From positions 1 through 64,000 of the forward strand of contig CAZYJR010000017.1 in NCBI GenBank assembly GCA_964647905.1: a stretch of DNA of 64,000 bases, read 5' to 3'. How positions within the stretch are numbered: the first letter of the stretch is position 1; every line of letters begins with the position of its first letter. A program made the position numbers and the translations under genes. The notes below the pieces were generated by a model that was given only the letters and a program-made list of their open reading frames with translations, searched no databases and was not told the DNA's origin. This DNA comes from CAZYJR01 sp964647905 (lineage in GTDB: Bacteria > Desulfobacterota > DSM-4660 > Desulfatiglandales > HGW-15). Of the stretch, positions 29,265 through 36,965 are shown one piece after another.

Positions 29265-29867
29265 ATGAAGGGCGGGATCTACGTAGTCTCCGGTCCGTCG
29301 GGGGTGGGCAAGTCCAGCATCATCCGGGAGGCAAGGGTCGGGTTGGACGGGCTCGCCTACTCCGTCTCCCATACCAGCCGAAAGCCGAGACCGGGGGAGA
29401 CCGAGGGCAGGGAATACCACTTCGTGACAAGAGACGAGTTCCGCCGGATGATAGGGCAGGGGGAGTTCGTGGAGTGGGCCGAGGTCTACGGCGACTACTA
29501 CGGGACCTCATCGTTTGAGATCGAGCGGAAGACCGGGGAGGGCCTGGACCTGGTAATGGACGTGGACGTCCAGGGGGCGGCTAACATCAGGTCCCGATTC
29601 CGTGAAGCCGTCCTGGTCTTTGTGCTCCCTCCATCCATGGACGCCCTGGAAGAGCGCATCAAGGGCCGGGGCGCCGACGACCCGGAGTCCATGTCAAAGC
29701 GCCTCGCGAAGGCCGCCCGGGAGATGGAAAACGCCTCGTGGTACGATTACATCGTCTTGAACCGGAGATTGGACCGGGCCTCGGAGGAAATGGCCTCCAT
29801 AGTCCGTGCAGGGAGGTGCCGGACCTCCAGACGCATCCACGTGCTCTCGGAGATCCTCCCCCGGTAA
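29265..29867 (+). CDS. gmk: Guanylate kinase
   Basis: A 200-aa nucleotide kinase that phosphorylates GMP to GDP with ATP. The P-loop GPSGVGKS is at residues 10-17. The GMP-binding region contains SHTSRKPRPGETEGREYHF, and the lid region RLAKAAREME. Length is that of bacterial Gmk. It starts one base after the remA stop. Confidence 0.96.
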   Translation: MKGGIYVVSGPSGVGKSSIIREARVGLDGLAYSVSHTSRKPRPGETEGREYHFVTRDEFRRMIGQGEFVEWAEVYGDYYGTSSFEIERKTGEGLDLVMDVDVQGAANIRSRFREAVLVFVLPPSMDALEERIKGRGADDPESMSKRLAKAAREMENASWYDYIVLNRRLDRASEEMASIVRAGRCRTSRRIHVLSEILPR

Positions 29868-29937
29868 GATGCGCCCGAGAACTCATTTGTGGATGGGCAC
29901 TAGCTCAGGGCCCATCCTCGAGGGGGCTTGTTCCCGA

Positions 29938-30723
29938 ATGACCCCAAAACCTAAACCAAGCTTGATCCCGGGATACCGGGCGGTTCGCGAGGCGCTTCTG
30001 GGCGGGAGCGCCTCGGTAAAGGAGATATGGTTGAGCAAGGGAAGGCGCTCGACCAGGATCGTGGAGATAGAGGCGCTGGCCAGGGAGTGCGGAGTCCCGG
30101 TCCACAGGAAGGACTCCGGGGAGCTGGATGAGGCCCTGCCCGGCCTCCCGCACCAGGGCATGGCCGCAGTGGCCGCGAGGGGACCCGGCTACAGCGATCT
30201 GGAAGACCTGATTGAGGCCTCCATGGCGGCGCCGTGGCGCGGGCTCCTCGTGGCGGCGGACCATATTACGGACGAGGGAAACCTGGGAGCGTTGATCCGG
30301 GCGGCCGTATTCTTCGGGGCCGAAGGATTGGTGCTGCCAAGGGACCGCTGTGCCGGGCTCTCGCCTCGCGTCTTGAAACGATCCTCGGGGGCCTTGCTGC
30401 GGCTCTCGGTGGCCAGGGTGGTCAACCTCGGCCGCGCCCTAGAGCAATTGGCGGAGGCGGGTTTTTGGATAGTCGGGGCTGCAGGGGAGGCCGATACCAG
30501 CATCTATGAATTCGACTGGGCCCGAGACGCGGTGCTGGTGCTGGGCCGAGAGGACAAGGGGCTTACCAGGAACGTGCGAAACAAGTGCCATGCCTTGGTC
30601 TCCGTTCCAGGGGTCGGCGGGGTGGATTCCTTGAACGTGGCCGTGGCGGCCGGGGTCATCCTCTCGGAGATCAGGCGGCAGAGGGGGGGGGAGCCGGGGG
30701 AAAGCGATTCAGCGCGCCCTTAG
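29938..30723 (+). CDS. rlmB: TrmH/SpoU-family rRNA 2'-O-methyltransferase (RlmB-like)
   Basis: A 261-aa knotted SPOUT methyltransferase. Residues about 10-85 are the L30e-like RNA-binding domain (IPGYRAVREALLGG). The three SpoU motifs follow: NLGALIRAAVFFGAEG, then LGREDKGL and SLNVAVAAGVIL. The arrangement fits group 3 TrmH enzymes such as RlmB, which methylates 23S rRNA Gm2251. There is no strong ribosome binding site. Its last 53 bp are shared tail-to-tail with the maf gene. Confidence 0.85.
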   Translation: MTPKPKPSLIPGYRAVREALLGGSASVKEIWLSKGRRSTRIVEIEALARECGVPVHRKDSGELDEALPGLPHQGMAAVAARGPGYSDLEDLIEASMAAPWRGLLVAADHITDEGNLGALIRAAVFFGAEGLVLPRDRCAGLSPRVLKRSSGALLRLSVARVVNLGRALEQLAEAGFWIVGAAGEADTSIYEFDWARDAVLVLGREDKGLTRNVRNKCHALVSVPGVGGVDSLNVAVAAGVILSEIRRQRGGEPGESDSARP

Positions 30724-31297
30724 CCCGCATGGAGCGGATAAGCGCGCACAGGGGCAGCCCCACCACGTTGGTATAGGACCCGGTGATACCTTCCACCATG
30801 AAGGCTCCCACCCCTTGTATGCCGTAGCTCCCGGCCTTTCCGAAAGGCTCTCCTGTGGCAATGTATGCCTCCACTTCATTAGGGCTCAAGGACTTTATCC
30901 TGACCAAGGTCTCCACGGCCTCTGAGTGGGCGTGCCGGCCCGGGGGGGCGATCAGTGCGAACCCGGTTATGACCCTGTGCTCCCGTCCGCTCAAGAGCTC
31001 CAGCATGCGCCGGGCCTCTTCCGGCCCGGACGGCTTTCCCAGGATCTCGCCGTCAATGACCACCATGGTGTCGGCGCCTAGGGTCCATTTGCCGGGCATC
31101 GCCTGCCACGACGCTGCCGCCTTGCGGCGGGCGAGCTCTACGGCCGCCTCGGCCGGCCCGGTTTCGCCGTGTTCTTCGGGCGTCCCGGCCGGGCGCACCA
31201 CGTAGGGGATCCCCACCTGGTCCAGCAGGCGCCTCCTGCGCGGTGAGGCGGATGCCAGATTCAAAGGGAAGGCCCTGTTCACCCGGGGGGATTCCAC
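30671..31297 (-). CDS. maf: Maf family nucleotide pyrophosphatase
   Basis: A 208-aa house-cleaning pyrophosphatase that removes non-canonical or excess nucleoside triphosphates such as dTTP/UTP. The signature NLASASPRRRRLLDQVG is at the N-terminus, followed by GADTMVVIDGEILGKP and the C-terminal GSYGIQGVGAFMVEGITGSY. The GTG at 31297, six bases after GAGGAG, is the best start. A second GTG five codons later is possible. The final 53 bp overlap the end of the convergent rlmB-like gene. The start is 10 bp downstream of the tatD stop. Confidence 0.88.
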   Translation of the reverse strand: MESPRVNRAFPLNLASASPRRRRLLDQVGIPYVVRPAGTPEEHGETGPAEAAVELARRKAAASWQAMPGKWTLGADTMVVIDGEILGKPSGPEEARRMLELLSGREHRVITGFALIAPPGRHAHSEAVETLVRIKSLSPNEVEAYIATGEPFGKAGSYGIQGVGAFMVEGITGSYTNVVGLPLCALIRSMRAKGALNRFPPAPPPSAA

Positions 31298-31307
31298 CCT
31301 GGACTCC

Positions 31308-32087
31308 TCAGGGCTGGGGCCTTGGCATGGCAAAGAGCTCGCGGGTGTTGGCCGCGGTCTGTCGGGCCACTTCATCGAAGCCCGCCCCCCTCAACTCGGC
31401 TATCTCCTTTGCCGTGTGCAGCACCAGGGCGGGCTCATTGCGCTTCCCGCGCCGGGGCACCGGAGCCAGGAACGGGGCGTCGGTTTCCACCAGGAGGCGA
31501 TCCAGGGGAATGCGGGCGGCCACTTCCCTGGGCGCCCGGGCCTTGGGAAAGGTGACCGTCCCGGGCAGGGATATGTAGTAGCCGAGATCCATGAAGGCGG
31601 CGGCGAGCTCATAGTCGCCGGAAAAGCAATGGATCACGCCCCTGGGCCGATCCCGGCCCATGGCCGTGAGGACCGCCAGGACCTCGTCATGGGCCTCGCG
31701 GTCGTGGATGACCACGGGGAGGTCAAGGCGGGCCGCTATCTCCAGTTGGGCCTCGAAGGCCCGGAGCTGTGCCTCCCTGCTGGAGTGGTTGTGGTGGAAA
31801 TCCAGGCCGATTTCCCCCCATCCCACCACCTCCGGGCTGGAGGCCAGCTCGGCCATCCGGTCCAGGTCACCGTTTTGCAGTTGATCGGCGTTGTGTGGAT
31901 GGCAGCCCACGGTGGCGAAAACGAAATGGTGCTCCCTGGCGATCTCCAGCGCCTTCAGGGAGGTGGCCACGTCTATTCCCACGGTGATCACCTGGCACAC
32001 CCCGCCCTTGATCGCCCGGTTAAGCACCATGGGCAGATCCCGCTGGAAATCGGTCATATCCAAATGTGCGTGGCTGTCGATAAGCAT
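31308..32087 (-). CDS. tatD: TatD family metal-dependent hydrolase
   Basis: A 259-aa TIM-barrel metallohydrolase. Metal ligands appear as DSHAHLD at the N-terminus, E in GWGEIGLDFHHN, H in VIHDRE, H in GVIHCFSGD and D in VETDAPFL. TatD enzymes act as 3'-5' exonucleases on damaged DNA and RNA or as D-aminoacyl-tRNA deacylase-like hydrolases. The ATG at 32087 follows AGGATGG; an ATG at 32099 adds four residues and is possible. Confidence 0.9.
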   Translation of the reverse strand: MLIDSHAHLDMTDFQRDLPMVLNRAIKGGVCQVITVGIDVATSLKALEIAREHHFVFATVGCHPHNADQLQNGDLDRMAELASSPEVVGWGEIGLDFHHNHSSREAQLRAFEAQLEIAARLDLPVVIHDREAHDEVLAVLTAMGRDRPRGVIHCFSGDYELAAAFMDLGYYISLPGTVTFPKARAPREVAARIPLDRLLVETDAPFLAPVPRRGKRNEPALVLHTAKEIAELRGAGFDEVARQTAANTRELFAMPRPQP

Positions 32088-32202
32088 GGCACAGGCCATC
32101 CTAGCCCATCTCTCCATGGTTTTCAACCTGAACCGAAGAATTCCCAGCCCGCCCGCGCCCCCGCAGACCCGACTCCGTGTCGGCCCCGGTTTAACAAAAC
32201 GG

Positions 32203-32230
32203 TTGCATAATCAGGGAAACCCCTTAGAAT
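32203..32230 (+). promoter_or_regulatory. Possible sigma-70 promoter for the GAF-GspE ATPase gene
   Basis: TTGCAT and TAGAAT are 16 bp apart; the -10 box matches five of six positions and the -35 only three. The predicted start site (about 32237) would leave a leader of about 40 nt before the ATG at 32279. Confidence 0.3.
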
Positions 32231-32278
32231 TCAATAGAGAGCAAAACCTTGCCGAACAGGGGGGTCTTTCCACGGATC

Positions 32279-34597
32279 ATGGCTGCAACACCGCGCAGGG
32301 CAGAGGGCGTCAATAATAGAGAGAAGAGCCTGGAGGAGCAGCTCCAATTTCAGAAGCGACTGAACGCCATCACCAATAAGATCCATTCTGCAAAAGATAC
32401 CAACGATATACTATTAAACTTACAGGGCGAGATCCTGAGTCTGTTCGATGCGGACCGGATCACCATCTATGTGGTGGACGGCCCTAACAAGCAGATAGTC
32501 TCCAAGGTCAAGACAGGGGACGAGGTGAGCGAGATCAGGGTCCCCATAAGCAACCAGAGCATCTCCGGCTACTGCGCGGCCGCCGGCAAGGTGGTAAACG
32601 TCTACAACGCATATGACCAGAATGAGCTCAACCGCATAAACCCCCAGCTCAGGTTCGACCGCACCTGGGATGAGAAGACGGGCTACAGGACCAAGCAGGT
32701 CCTGGCCGCCCCGATTCTCTATAACAAGTACCTCTTGGGGGTGATTCAGCTCATAAACAAGAAGAACGGGGAGCACTACACCCTGGAGGATCAGGCCTCG
32801 GTGCTGGAGATCGCCAAGGTCCTGGGGGTCGCCTTCTTCAACAATCAGAAGATAGCCAAGAAGACCAAGCGCACCAAGTTCGACTACCTGATCAGCAACA
32901 GCATCATAACCGACAAGGACCTGCAGACCGCGATGGCCACGGCCCGCAAGGTGAGAAAACCCGTGGAGTCCGTCTTGATGACCGACTTCCACGTGAGCAA
33001 GGAGGACATCGGCAGGTCGCTAGCCATGTTCTTCAACACCAAGTTCATCCCCTACGACGACAAGATGGTGATCCCCGGGCACCTGCTGAAGGGGCTCAAG
33101 GTCAATTTCCTCAAGAGCAACGTGGTGGTCCCTGTTTCCCAGTCTGGGAACGTGGTGACGGTGGCCATGGAAAATCCCGACTACCTCCCGGCCCGCGACG
33201 CCATAAAGAGGCTCATGCCGGGAAGGGAGTTCGAGTACTGCGTCTCACTCAGGGAAGACATCTTCAAGATGATCGATCTCTTCTTTGACGTGAAGCGCTC
33301 CGAGCTCCTGGGGGACTCCGGGAGCATCGAGGACATCCTGGGGCAATTGGAAGGCGCGGTGGACGAGCCCGAAGAGGACACCGACCGGGTAAGTGAAGAG
33401 GACGGGGCCATTGTTCAACTGGTTAACAAGATGATCATCGACGCCTACAATCGAAATGCATCGGACATCCATATAGAGCCGCGGCCGGGCAAGGCCAACT
33501 CGGTGATCAGGTTCAGGATCGACGGCGCATGCCAAGTCTACCAGACTATTCCCTACACCTTCAAACGGGCCATTGTATCCAGGCTCAAGATCATGTCCGA
33601 CCTGGACATCTCCGAGCGCAGGCTGCCCCAGGACGGCAAGATCAAGTTCAGGCGATACGCCCCTCTGGATATCGAGCTACGGGTGGCCACCATACCCACC
33701 TCCGGTGGAGGCGAGGACGTGGTGATGAGGATCCTTGCCGCGGGAGAGCCCCTGCCTTTGGAAAAGATGGGCATGAGCCAGCGCAACTACAACGTCTTCC
33801 TGAACATGATCACCAACCCCTACGGGATCGTCCTAGTGGTGGGCCCCACCGGGAGCGGGAAGACCACCACGCTCCATGCCGCGCTGCACCACATAAACAA
33901 GCCCGAGACCAAGATATGGACCGCCGAGGACCCCGTGGAGATCTCCCAGGAGGGCCTGAGGCAGGTGCAGGTGCACCCCAAGATAGGGTTTGACTTCGCC
34001 ACGGCCATGCGCGCCTTCCTGCGGGCCGACCCGGACGTGATCATGGTGGGTGAGATGCGGGACCACGAGACCGTGGCCACGGGGATCGAAGCCTCACTCA
34101 CCGGTCACCTTGTCTTCAGCACCCTCCACACCAACAGCGCCCCGGAGACCATCACCCGGCTCCTGGACATGGGCATGGATCCTTTCAACTTCGCCGATGC
34201 GCTCCTGGGAGTCCTGGCCCAGCGCCTGGTAAGAACCCTTTGCAAGGACTGCAAGGAGGCTTACCAGCCGGACCGGGACGAGTTCGACGCAATGGCCAGG
34301 TCCTACGGCGAGGGCTTCGAGGCCTTGGGCGTGAGCTACAATTCGGACTTGGTCCTGTACCGCCCCGCGGGCTGCCCCAACTGCGGCAATACGGGCTACA
34401 GGGGCAGGACCGGTCTCCACGAGATACTGGACGGCACCGATGAGATCAAGGGGCTGATCCAGTCCAGGGGCAGGATGGAGGAACTGAAGGCCCAAGCGGT
34501 CAAGGACGGCATGACCACCCTGATGCAGGACGGCATTCGAAAGGTCTTCCTGGGGCTCACCGACCTGGTCCAGGTGCGCAAGGTCTGCATCAAATAA
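32279..34597 (+). CDS. GspE/PulE/PilB-type secretion ATPase with an N-terminal GAF domain
   Basis: A 772-aa cytosolic ATPase. Residues about 30-175 form a GAF sensor domain (DILLNLQGEILSLFDADRIT to LGVIQLINKKNGEHYTLED). A MshEN-type domain (about 185-330, possible cyclic-di-GMP or ATP binding) follows. The GspE motor has Walker A GPTGSGKT at 522-529, the Asp box in DISERRLPQDG, Walker B in ADPDVIMVGEMRD and the His box in STLHTNSAPE. A four-Cys zinc site is formed by CKDC and CPNC. No pilus or secretion genes lie nearby. An upstream TTG at 32249 is the alternative start. Confidence 0.88.
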   Translation: MAATPRRAEGVNNREKSLEEQLQFQKRLNAITNKIHSAKDTNDILLNLQGEILSLFDADRITIYVVDGPNKQIVSKVKTGDEVSEIRVPISNQSISGYCAAAGKVVNVYNAYDQNELNRINPQLRFDRTWDEKTGYRTKQVLAAPILYNKYLLGVIQLINKKNGEHYTLEDQASVLEIAKVLGVAFFNNQKIAKKTKRTKFDYLISNSIITDKDLQTAMATARKVRKPVESVLMTDFHVSKEDIGRSLAMFFNTKFIPYDDKMVIPGHLLKGLKVNFLKSNVVVPVSQSGNVVTVAMENPDYLPARDAIKRLMPGREFEYCVSLREDIFKMIDLFFDVKRSELLGDSGSIEDILGQLEGAVDEPEEDTDRVSEEDGAIVQLVNKMIIDAYNRNASDIHIEPRPGKANSVIRFRIDGACQVYQTIPYTFKRAIVSRLKIMSDLDISERRLPQDGKIKFRRYAPLDIELRVATIPTSGGGEDVVMRILAAGEPLPLEKMGMSQRNYNVFLNMITNPYGIVLVVGPTGSGKTTTLHAALHHINKPETKIWTAEDPVEISQEGLRQVQVHPKIGFDFATAMRAFLRADPDVIMVGEMRDHETVATGIEASLTGHLVFSTLHTNSAPETITRLLDMGMDPFNFADALLGVLAQRLVRTLCKDCKEAYQPDRDEFDAMARSYGEGFEALGVSYNSDLVLYRPAGCPNCGNTGYRGRTGLHEILDGTDEIKGLIQSRGRMEELKAQAVKDGMTTLMQDGIRKVFLGLTDLVQVRKVCIK

Positions 34598-34601
34598 CCC
34601 C

Positions 34602-34662
34602 GGGGTCGGGTCTTAATTATTAATTATTCATTCTGAATAATTAATAATTAAGACCCGACCCC
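34602..34662. repeat. Perfect 29-bp inverted repeat between convergent genes
   Basis: Two 29-base arms, exactly complementary, flank a 3-base loop (TTC). Each arm has a GC-rich foot (GGGGTCGGGTC) and an AT-rich top (TTAATTATTAATTATTCA). It begins 4 bp after the ATPase stop and ends 2 bp before the argC stop, so it can end transcripts from both sides. The foot recurs, imperfectly, at 50132-50146, again between convergent genes, which suggests a dispersed palindromic repeat (REP/MITE-like) family. Confidence 0.8.
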
Positions 34663-34664
34663 GT

Positions 34665-35732
34665 TTAAGGGTACTGGCCGGGGTAGAGGAGGCCCAGGGT
34701 CTCCTCCAGGCCGAACATCAGGTTCATGTTCTGCACCGCGCTCCCGGCCTGGCCCTTGACCAGGTTGTCTATCATGCTGACAACGATGAGGTTGCCCGTT
34801 CGATCATCCACGTTGATCGAGATGTTGCAGAAGTTGCCCCCTCTGACGTGGGCCGTGGTGAGGGCCGCTCCCGGGCCGAATACACGGACGAAGGGCTCGT
34901 CCCGGTAGAAGTCCCGGTAGGCCTCCTCGGCCGAGGCCGCGTCCCGCCCGCGGGCCAGCCGGGCGTAGAGCGTGGAGAGGATGCCGCGGCATTGGGGCAC
35001 CACGTGGGGGGTGAAGGTCAAGGTGATCTCGCGGCCGGCGAGCAGGCCCAGCTCGCGCTCGATCTCGTATACATGCTGGTGGCCCGAGATCTTGTAGGCG
35101 TTGGTCGCCTCGTAGCGGGCGGGGAAGTGGAATGCCGGGGAGGGGTTCTTGCCGCCGCCCGAGACCCCTGTCTTGGCGTCGCATATGATGGTGCCGGGAT
35201 CCACCAGCCCTCCGGCCAGGGCCGGGGCAAGGCCCAGTATGCAGCTCACTGCAAAGCAGCCCGGGTTGCCCGCCAGATCGGCGCCCGCGATCTCCCGCCT
35301 GTGGAGCTCGGCCAGGCCGTAAACGGCCCTTGGGAGGAGTTCCGGCGCCGCGTGTTCGCCGGGCCTTCCGATCCTCTCGGCATAGCCCCTGTAGGCGCCA
35401 GGGGCGTTGAAACGGAAGTCCCCGCTGTAATCTATGACCTTGACCCCCTTTTGCAGCCATGAACCGGCCTCGGCCTGACCCACCCCGTCCGGTGTGGCGA
35501 AAAAGACCACGTCCAGGTCCTCGGCCCGGGGGGGGCGGTCCGGGGTGGTTATCTCCATGTCGCAGAACCCCTGCAGGTGCGGGTAGAGCTCGCTCATCCG
35601 TCTGCCCGCATCCTGCTTGTCCACCAGCGCCGCGATCTCGGCCGCAGGATGACGGCCGAGGAGCTCCACGGCGCCGCAACCGCCGTATCCTCCTGCACCT
35701 ATTATACAGACCCTGATCCTTTTTCTCTCCAT
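34665..35732 (-). CDS. argC: N-acetyl-gamma-glutamyl-phosphate reductase
   Basis: A 355-aa NADP-dependent enzyme of arginine synthesis, reducing N-acetylglutamyl-phosphate to the semialdehyde. The Rossmann motif is GAGGYGGCGAVELLGRHP at residues 12-29, and the catalytic cysteine is in GNPGCFAVSCILGLAP. The conserved SGHQHVYEIERELG and FTPHVVPQCRGILST are also present. No other arg gene is in the window. Confidence 0.95.
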   Translation of the reverse strand: MERKRIRVCIIGAGGYGGCGAVELLGRHPAAEIAALVDKQDAGRRMSELYPHLQGFCDMEITTPDRPPRAEDLDVVFFATPDGVGQAEAGSWLQKGVKVIDYSGDFRFNAPGAYRGYAERIGRPGEHAAPELLPRAVYGLAELHRREIAGADLAGNPGCFAVSCILGLAPALAGGLVDPGTIICDAKTGVSGGGKNPSPAFHFPARYEATNAYKISGHQHVYEIERELGLLAGREITLTFTPHVVPQCRGILSTLYARLARGRDAASAEEAYRDFYRDEPFVRVFGPGAALTTAHVRGGNFCNISINVDDRTGNLIVVSMIDNLVKGQAGSAVQNMNLMFGLEETLGLLYPGQYP

Positions 35733-35745
35733 TCGCCGGCCCCTT

Positions 35746-36795
35746 TTAGACGTTGAATCGGAAGTGGACTATGTCTCCGTCCTTTACTATGTATTCCTTT
35801 CCCTCAAGGCGCACCTCTCCTGCCTTCTTGGCCTCCTGGAACCCCCCGAGCCGCTCGAAATCGACGAAGCTCAACACCTCGGCCCGTATGAAGCCTTGTT
35901 GTATGTCCGAGTGGATCACGCCAGCGGCCTCCAGGGCCGGGGTGCCCCGGGGGATGGTCCATGCCTTGACCTCGTCCTCGCCCACCGTGAAAAACGAGAC
36001 CAAGTCCATCAACTCATAGGACTTTCTTATGACCCGGTCAAGGGCAGAGGCCTCAACGCCGTAGGCCTCCATGAACTCGCCCGCCTCCTCCGGCCCGAGG
36101 GCCGCAATCTCCTTTTCCAGCCTACCCCTTACCACCAGGACCTCCAGGTCTTCGGGCCTGCGGCCCCAGGCCGGTTCCTCCAGGTCCTCGTCGTCGTTGT
36201 TCACCACCAAGAGCTGTGGCTTGGCGGATAGAAAAGTAAAGCCCCTGAGCTCCGGCGCGGACGCCAGCTCAGGGTCGGCCCTCAAGGGGCGGTTCTCCTC
36301 CAGGAGGGCCCTGCATCTGGCCATCAGGTCCTTCAGCTCTTCATCCGGCTTTTTTCCCCTCTTGGAGTCCAGGCCCATCCGCTCGAGCTTCTTTTCAGCC
36401 ACTGCCAGATCCAGGATGATCATCTCCTCTTCAAGCCGGCGGAAGTCCTGTTCGGGGGAGGGGCTCATCCCCAGGGCCCCCCGGAAGTTCCTGATCACGT
36501 GTATCAAGGCGTCGCATGCCCTGACCTGGTTCCACATGGCGTCGTCAGACCCGCCTCCGGCGGAAGGCGCCCCGGACTGGGAGGGGAGCAGATACTCCAC
36601 CTGGGCGTGGGTGGTCTTCTTGGGCTTGTAGGCTCGGGACAGGAAGTCCACGCGGTCGTCCGCCACCCTCAAGGTCCCTATCCTGTTGTCCTGCTTGCCG
36701 CTTTTCTGTTGGGAAGCCTCTCCACGCGCCCCTGTCAGGGCCTCGAAGACCGTTGTCTTGCCGGCCTGGGGCAGCCCGATTATTCCCAATCTCAT
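35746..36795 (-). CDS. YchF/DUF933-related GTPase (Obg-like ATPase family)
   Basis: A 349-aa P-loop protein. G1 is GLPQAGKTT at residues 7-15, and the C-terminus is a TGS-like DUF933 domain (AGVIHSDIQQGFIRAEVLSF to VKDGDIVHFRFNV). YchF binds ATP as well as GTP and acts at the ribosome in redox stress. This copy is divergent: the usual PNVGKST loop reads PQAGKTT and the G4 region is unclear (PQLLVVNNDDED). A second, canonical YchF may exist elsewhere. The ATG at 36795 fits the family; a GTG at 36804 has a closer GAGG site and cannot be excluded. Confidence 0.85.
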   Translation of the reverse strand: MRLGIIGLPQAGKTTVFEALTGARGEASQQKSGKQDNRIGTLRVADDRVDFLSRAYKPKKTTHAQVEYLLPSQSGAPSAGGGSDDAMWNQVRACDALIHVIRNFRGALGMSPSPEQDFRRLEEEMIILDLAVAEKKLERMGLDSKRGKKPDEELKDLMARCRALLEENRPLRADPELASAPELRGFTFLSAKPQLLVVNNDDEDLEEPAWGRRPEDLEVLVVRGRLEKEIAALGPEEAGEFMEAYGVEASALDRVIRKSYELMDLVSFFTVGEDEVKAWTIPRGTPALEAAGVIHSDIQQGFIRAEVLSFVDFERLGGFQEAKKAGEVRLEGKEYIVKDGDIVHFRFNV

Positions 36796-36911
36796 GATTC
36801 GCACCCGACCTCGAAGACTGAAATCGTGATTACCATAACAGCACTACTGCGGTTTGAAAACATGGAAACACGCCCCGCCGGCCCGGCGGCACGCCTCCCG
36901 GGTCTTTCGGC

Positions 36912-36941
36912 TTGAGAAAGGCCGCGCCCCGGTGCTATAAA
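36912..36941 (+). promoter_or_regulatory. Sigma-70 promoter of the HlyD-ABC exporter operon
   Basis: TTGAGA and TATAAA are 18 bp apart, each matching five of six consensus positions. The predicted start site is near 36948, giving a leader of about 18 nt that carries the GGGGAGG ribosome binding site before the ATG at 36966. Confidence 0.55.
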
Positions 36942-36965
36942 GGGGGCCCGCTCGGGGAGGCGTCC

